Of a stretch of 44,833 nt of DNA, positions 41,688-44,833 are shown one piece after another. Numbering within the stretch: position 1 is the stretch's first letter; every line of letters begins with the position of its first letter. Below the pieces are notes generated by a model. That model saw only the letters and a program-made list of their open reading frames with translations. It was not told the DNA's origin and ran no database searches. Origin of the DNA: Lachnospiraceae bacterium NK4A179 (GTDB taxonomy: Bacteria > Bacillota > Clostridia > Lachnospirales > Lachnospiraceae); assembly GCA_000421045.1 (NCBI GenBank), contig ATWC01000027.1:1-44833 (forward strand). Direction: 5' to 3'. The translations under genes were made by a program, and so were the position numbers.

Positions 41688-43292
41688 TTACTGTTTTCTC
41701 CCGATCGCTGCTGCAATAAGGCCCGCAAATAAGGGATGCGGACGGTTTGGTCTGGAGCGGAACTCAGGATGGGCCTGGGTTGCGATAAAGAACGGGTGCT
41801 CCGGCAGCTCTATCATCTCAACGATACGTCCATCCGGAGAAAGTCCGCACAGGTTTAGCCCCTTTTTAGTCAGAACCTCTCTGTAATCGTTATTTACCTC
41901 ATATCTGTGCCTGTGACGCTCGCTTATCGAAGTAAGGCCGTACAGACGGTGTGCGAGACTTTTTTCCTTTAGATCGCACGGATATGCTCCAAGCCTCAGT
42001 GTCCCTCCCAGATCGTCCGTTGCCCCGTGATCCGGCAGGAATGCCACTACAGGATGTGCCGTATCCGGATTAAACTCTATCGAATCCGCATCACGATAAC
42101 CGATCACATTCCTGGCAAATTCTATGATAGCAAGTTGCATTCCAAGGCATATCCCAAGAAAAGGAAGCTTTTTCTCCCTGGCGTATCTTATAGCGCACAA
42201 CATACCGGATATGCCTCTGTCACCGAAACCGCCCGGCACAAGCAGTGCATCCGCATCCGCAAGCATCACACTTACATTTTCGGCAGTCACCTCTTCGGAA
42301 TCTATCCATTTGATATCAACTTTTGTTCCGGCCGCTATGCCTCCGTGCTTAAGCGCTTCAACTACGCTGATATATGCATCATGAAGCTGGGTATATTTTC
42401 CGACCAGTGCTACCGTAACGGATTTGTTCATATTGTAAAGAGTATCTATCATATGCTTCCAATCCGAAAGATCAGGTTCGGGACAGGGAAGCCCCAGGCA
42501 TTTGCAGGCCACCTCGGCAAGATGCTCTTTCTCCATGGCAAGCGGAGCTTCATACAGGAACTTAAGATCCAGGTTCTTCAGAACATGCTCTGAAGGAATG
42601 TTGCAGAAAAGTGCTATCTTATCTTTCACTTCATCATCAAAATCAACTTCGCTCCTGCAGACTATGACATCCGGCTGCAGTCCCATTCCCTGCATGGTCT
42701 TTACGGCCGCCTGCGTAGGCTTGGTCTTTAATTCTCCGGAACACTTCAGATAAGGAAGGAGCGATACGAGGATAAGCATCGAATTCTCCGGTCCCACCTC
42801 ATGCTGAAACTGTCTTATAGCTTCAAGAAAAGGCTGAGATTCTATATCACCTACAGTTCCTCCCACTTCAATTATGGCAACATGGGTATCACCATCGGTA
42901 TTATTTCTGTAGAACCGGTCTTTGATCTCATTTGTAACATGAGGGATAACCTGTACGGTATGGCCTCCAAAATCTCCCCTTCTTTCCTTCTGAAGGATTG
43001 ACCAGTATACCTTTCCGCTTGTGACATTGGAATTTCTGTTCAGACTCTCATCGATAAAACGTTCATAATGCCCCAGATCAAGATCCGTCTCCGTACCGTC
43101 ATCGGTAACAAAGACTTCTCCATGCTGAATTGGATTCATGGTTCCCGGGTCCATATTCAGATAAGGATCGAACTTCTGCATCGTAACCTTTACACCTCTT
43201 GCCTTAAGAAGTCTTCCAAGCGATGCAGCTGTTATTCCCTTTCCGAGACCTGATACAACACCTCCGCATACAAAAACATATTTAACACTCAA
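41688..43292 (-). CDS. pyrG: CTP synthase
   Basis: Makes CTP from UTP, ATP and glutamine. The 534-residue chain has an N-terminal synthase domain ([20 protein letters not shown] at 4-23, [31 protein letters not shown]) and a C-terminal class I glutamine amidotransferase domain (GGFGDRG; nucleophile Cys in [11 protein letters not shown]; catalytic His and Glu in [10 protein letters not shown]). The start is TTG at 43292 with an ideal AGGAGG nine bases upstream; it overlaps the purF stop by 11 bases. No attenuator is visible because the gene is coupled to purF. Confidence 0.97.
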   Translation of the reverse strand: MSVKYVFVCGGVVSGLGKGITAASLGRLLKARGVKVTMQKFDPYLNMDPGTMNPIQHGEVFVTDDGTETDLDLGHYERFIDESLNRNSNVTSGKVYWSILQKERRGDFGGHTVQVIPHVTNEIKDRFYRNNTDGDTHVAIIEVGGTVGDIESQPFLEAIRQFQHEVGPENSMLILVSLLPYLKCSGELKTKPTQAAVKTMQGMGLQPDVIVCRSEVDFDDEVKDKIALFCNIPSEHVLKNLDLKFLYEAPLAMEKEHLAEVACKCLGLPCPEPDLSDWKHMIDTLYNMNKSVTVALVGKYTQLHDAYISVVEALKHGGIAAGTKVDIKWIDSEEVTAENVSVMLADADALLVPGGFGDRGISGMLCAIRYAREKKLPFLGICLGMQLAIIEFARNVIGYRDADSIEFNPDTAHPVVAFLPDHGATDDLGGTLRLGAYPCDLKEKSLAHRLYGLTSISERHRHRYEVNNDYREVLTKKGLNLCGLSPDGRIVEMIELPEHPFFIATQAHPEFRSRPNRPHPLFAGLIAAAIGRKQ

Positions 43293-44673
43293 AACCTTTT
43301 ACCTCCTCAGGATACTTTCCGGTAAAACAGCCTTCACAGATACTTAATCTTCCATCAACCAGTTCACTTAACCTGTTTTCCTTCAAATATGCGAGCGTAT
43401 CTGCACCGACGATATTTCTTATCTCTTCGAGTGACCGGTTAAATGCTATAAGCTCTTTTCTACCGGGCACATCAGTTCCGAAAAAACACGGCCAAAGAAA
43501 AGGCGGAGAACTCACACGCATATGAACTTCTCTCGCTCCCGCATCCTTAAGCATCTTAACGATCTTGAATGATGTGGTCCCACGTACTATCGAATCATCT
43601 ATAAGAACCACACGCTTTCCTTCAACAGCATGCTTCAATGCTCCAAGCTTTACTGTCACGCCCATCTCACGCTCTGTCTGGGCGGGCTTTATAAACGTGC
43701 GTCCCACATATGAATTTTTAAACAGCACCTGGCTGTAGGGAATCCCGGATCTTTTTGAAAAGCCCAGTGCCGCAATATTTCCCGATTCGGGAACACCTGC
43801 GACTATATCAGCCTCAACCGGTGAATCCTCATACAGAAATGCGCCTGCTTTCATCCTTGCATCATATACACTTATGCCATCAAGCGTAGAATCCGGTCTT
43901 GCAAAATAGATATATTCAAATATGCAATGTCCCTGCTTTTTCTTTTCTATGCATCCTGATCGGTCAGAGAGTATCTGGCCATCCTGCGTAACAGTAACTA
44001 TCTCACCCGGTTCCACATCCCTTATATACTCTGCACCCGCCATATCCAAAGCACATGTTTCGGACGCAAAGATATATGCATTCTTTTTCTTTCCAAGCAC
44101 AAGAGGTCTGAACCCGTACGGATCCCTGGCTCCGATAAGTTTCCTGGGAGACATTATCACAAGCGAATACGCCCCTTTCAGTTCTTTCATCGCAAGCGAG
44201 ACAGCCTCTTCCACACTTCCGGTCTTAAGCCTTTCCCTCGCAATGAGATATGCTATGACCTCTGAATCTATAGTTGTCTGAAAGATAGCTCCCGTAAGGC
44301 TTAGATGTTCGCGAAGCTCATCTGCATTTGTAAGATTTCCGTTATGAGAAAGCGCCAGTGTCCCTTTCACATAATTGATCGTAAGCGGACCTGCATTCTC
44401 TCTGCTGCTTGCACCGGCAGTGGAATATCTCACATGTCCCACACCTATGTCCCCACGGAGGTTACTCATGTTTTCCTGTGTGAACACTTCGTTTACAAGG
44501 CCCATATCCTTAAAAAATCTGACCTTACACTTTTCCCCATTGGTATCGCTTACCGCAATACCTGCACTCTCCTGACCTCTGTGTTGAAGTGACATCAGCC
44601 CATAATAAATGGTCCCTGACACATCACCTCCATCAAGATCATAAACTCCGAAAACACCGCACTCTTCGTGCAT
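43282..44673 (-). CDS. purF: Amidophosphoribosyltransferase
   Basis: The committed step of purine synthesis: PRPP plus glutamine to phosphoribosylamine. The 463-residue protein starts MHEECGVFG, so removal of a four-residue propeptide would expose Cys5 as the N-terminal nucleophile. The glutaminase domain has GHVRYST and LSHNGNLTN. The PRTase domain has the PRPP loop [13 protein letters not shown] near residue 350. Cysteines in GHCIFEYIY and in the C-terminal CEGC correspond to the ligands of the structural [4Fe-4S] cluster of the B. subtilis type. ATG at 44673 follows AAAGGAAG. It forms a glutamine-using pair with the overlapping pyrG. Confidence 0.97.
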   Translation of the reverse strand: MHEECGVFGVYDLDGGDVSGTIYYGLMSLQHRGQESAGIAVSDTNGEKCKVRFFKDMGLVNEVFTQENMSNLRGDIGVGHVRYSTAGASSRENAGPLTINYVKGTLALSHNGNLTNADELREHLSLTGAIFQTTIDSEVIAYLIARERLKTGSVEEAVSLAMKELKGAYSLVIMSPRKLIGARDPYGFRPLVLGKKKNAYIFASETCALDMAGAEYIRDVEPGEIVTVTQDGQILSDRSGCIEKKKQGHCIFEYIYFARPDSTLDGISVYDARMKAGAFLYEDSPVEADIVAGVPESGNIAALGFSKRSGIPYSQVLFKNSYVGRTFIKPAQTEREMGVTVKLGALKHAVEGKRVVLIDDSIVRGTTSFKIVKMLKDAGAREVHMRVSSPPFLWPCFFGTDVPGRKELIAFNRSLEEIRNIVGADTLAYLKENRLSELVDGRLSICEGCFTGKYPEEVKGFEC

Positions 44674-44732
44674 GATTTAGTTCTTCCTTTCTATGATTAT
44701 TCGATGCGCTGTAGTCTACTCTATGTTGCAGA

Positions 44733-44825
44733 GCTTGCGCGGTGATATGTATTCCTTCCTAAACCCTTCGCAAGCGAGCGCTCACACCGCGGAACATCAA
44801 AGTCCTGTCAGACTTTGATGTTGCC
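44733..44825 (-). promoter_or_regulatory. Palindromic leader upstream of purF (extends beyond window)
   Basis: Three stems are seen. A perfect 12-bp stem, AACATCAAAGTC (44793-44804) with GACTTTGATGTT (44811-44822), has a 6-base loop. CGCGGTG (44738-44744) pairs with CACCGCG (44785-44791). GCTTGCG (44733-44739) pairs with CGCAAGC (44769-44775). The last two cross and share bases, so they exclude each other, as in switching leaders. No T tract follows any stem. It may be a regulatory leader or a dispersed repeat; the promoter is not in the window. Confidence 0.45.
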
Positions 44826-44833
44826 AAGCGCTG

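Overview
The window looks like chromosomal DNA of an anaerobic Gram-positive bacterium of the Clostridia, most likely a Lachnospiraceae member near Butyrivibrio. The family call is inference. It rests on clostridial single-chain PurL, LL-diaminopimelate aminotransferase (DapL), oxygen-sensitive NrdD/NrdG, a desulfoferrodoxin, a FolB-FolK fusion, strong AGGAGG ribosome binding sites and a moderate G+C content judged by eye. Most of the sequence is densely packed housekeeping DNA in long runs on the minus strand. The accessory or unexplained part is mainly the first 3.5 kb and a few leaders.

1-3.5 kb: a cut-off secreted surface protein, an (AAGGT)8 pentanucleotide array, a PD-(D/E)XK Rpn-type nuclease with a strong promoter overlapped by a palindrome and a long folded leader, a candidate small RNA, a triple 21-bp repeat, RNase P RNA (rnpB) and a LytTR DNA-binding protein.

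3.5-13.4 kb (minus): purL-dgt-dnaG-trmK-nif3-nucleoside kinase, one tightly coupled operon from an extended -10 promoter. rpoD, which often follows dnaG, is missing from this position.

13.4-21.8 kb: a DUF6508 gene behind a large hybrid histidine kinase, tRNA-Trp on the plus strand with its own promoter and terminator, then (minus) a CheC-like protein, Mrp/NBP35 ATPase, a SecB-like protein and an ABC-F ATPase, and a class I desulfoferrodoxin.

21.8-25.6 kb (plus): nrdD-nrdG-DUF5050 protein, preceded by two NrdR-box-like palindromes 42 bp apart.

25.6-37.1 kb (minus): a run of eleven genes starting at a DJ-1/PfpI gene: a heterodimeric ABC exporter, a membrane-anchored unknown, glycogen branching enzyme, a PilZ protein, a PH-domain protein, then after a terminator hairpin folC-folE-folP-folBK. 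A MarR-type regulator is divergent from the DJ-1 gene.

37.2-44.8 kb: the MarR gene (plus), then minus-strand glnA-ANTAR regulator-dapF-dapL and purF-pyrG. Together these link glutamine supply, its amidotransferase consumers (PurF, PyrG, PurL) and lysine/cell-wall diaminopimelate synthesis. The last 160 bases upstream of purF hold a highly palindromic leader that runs off the window.
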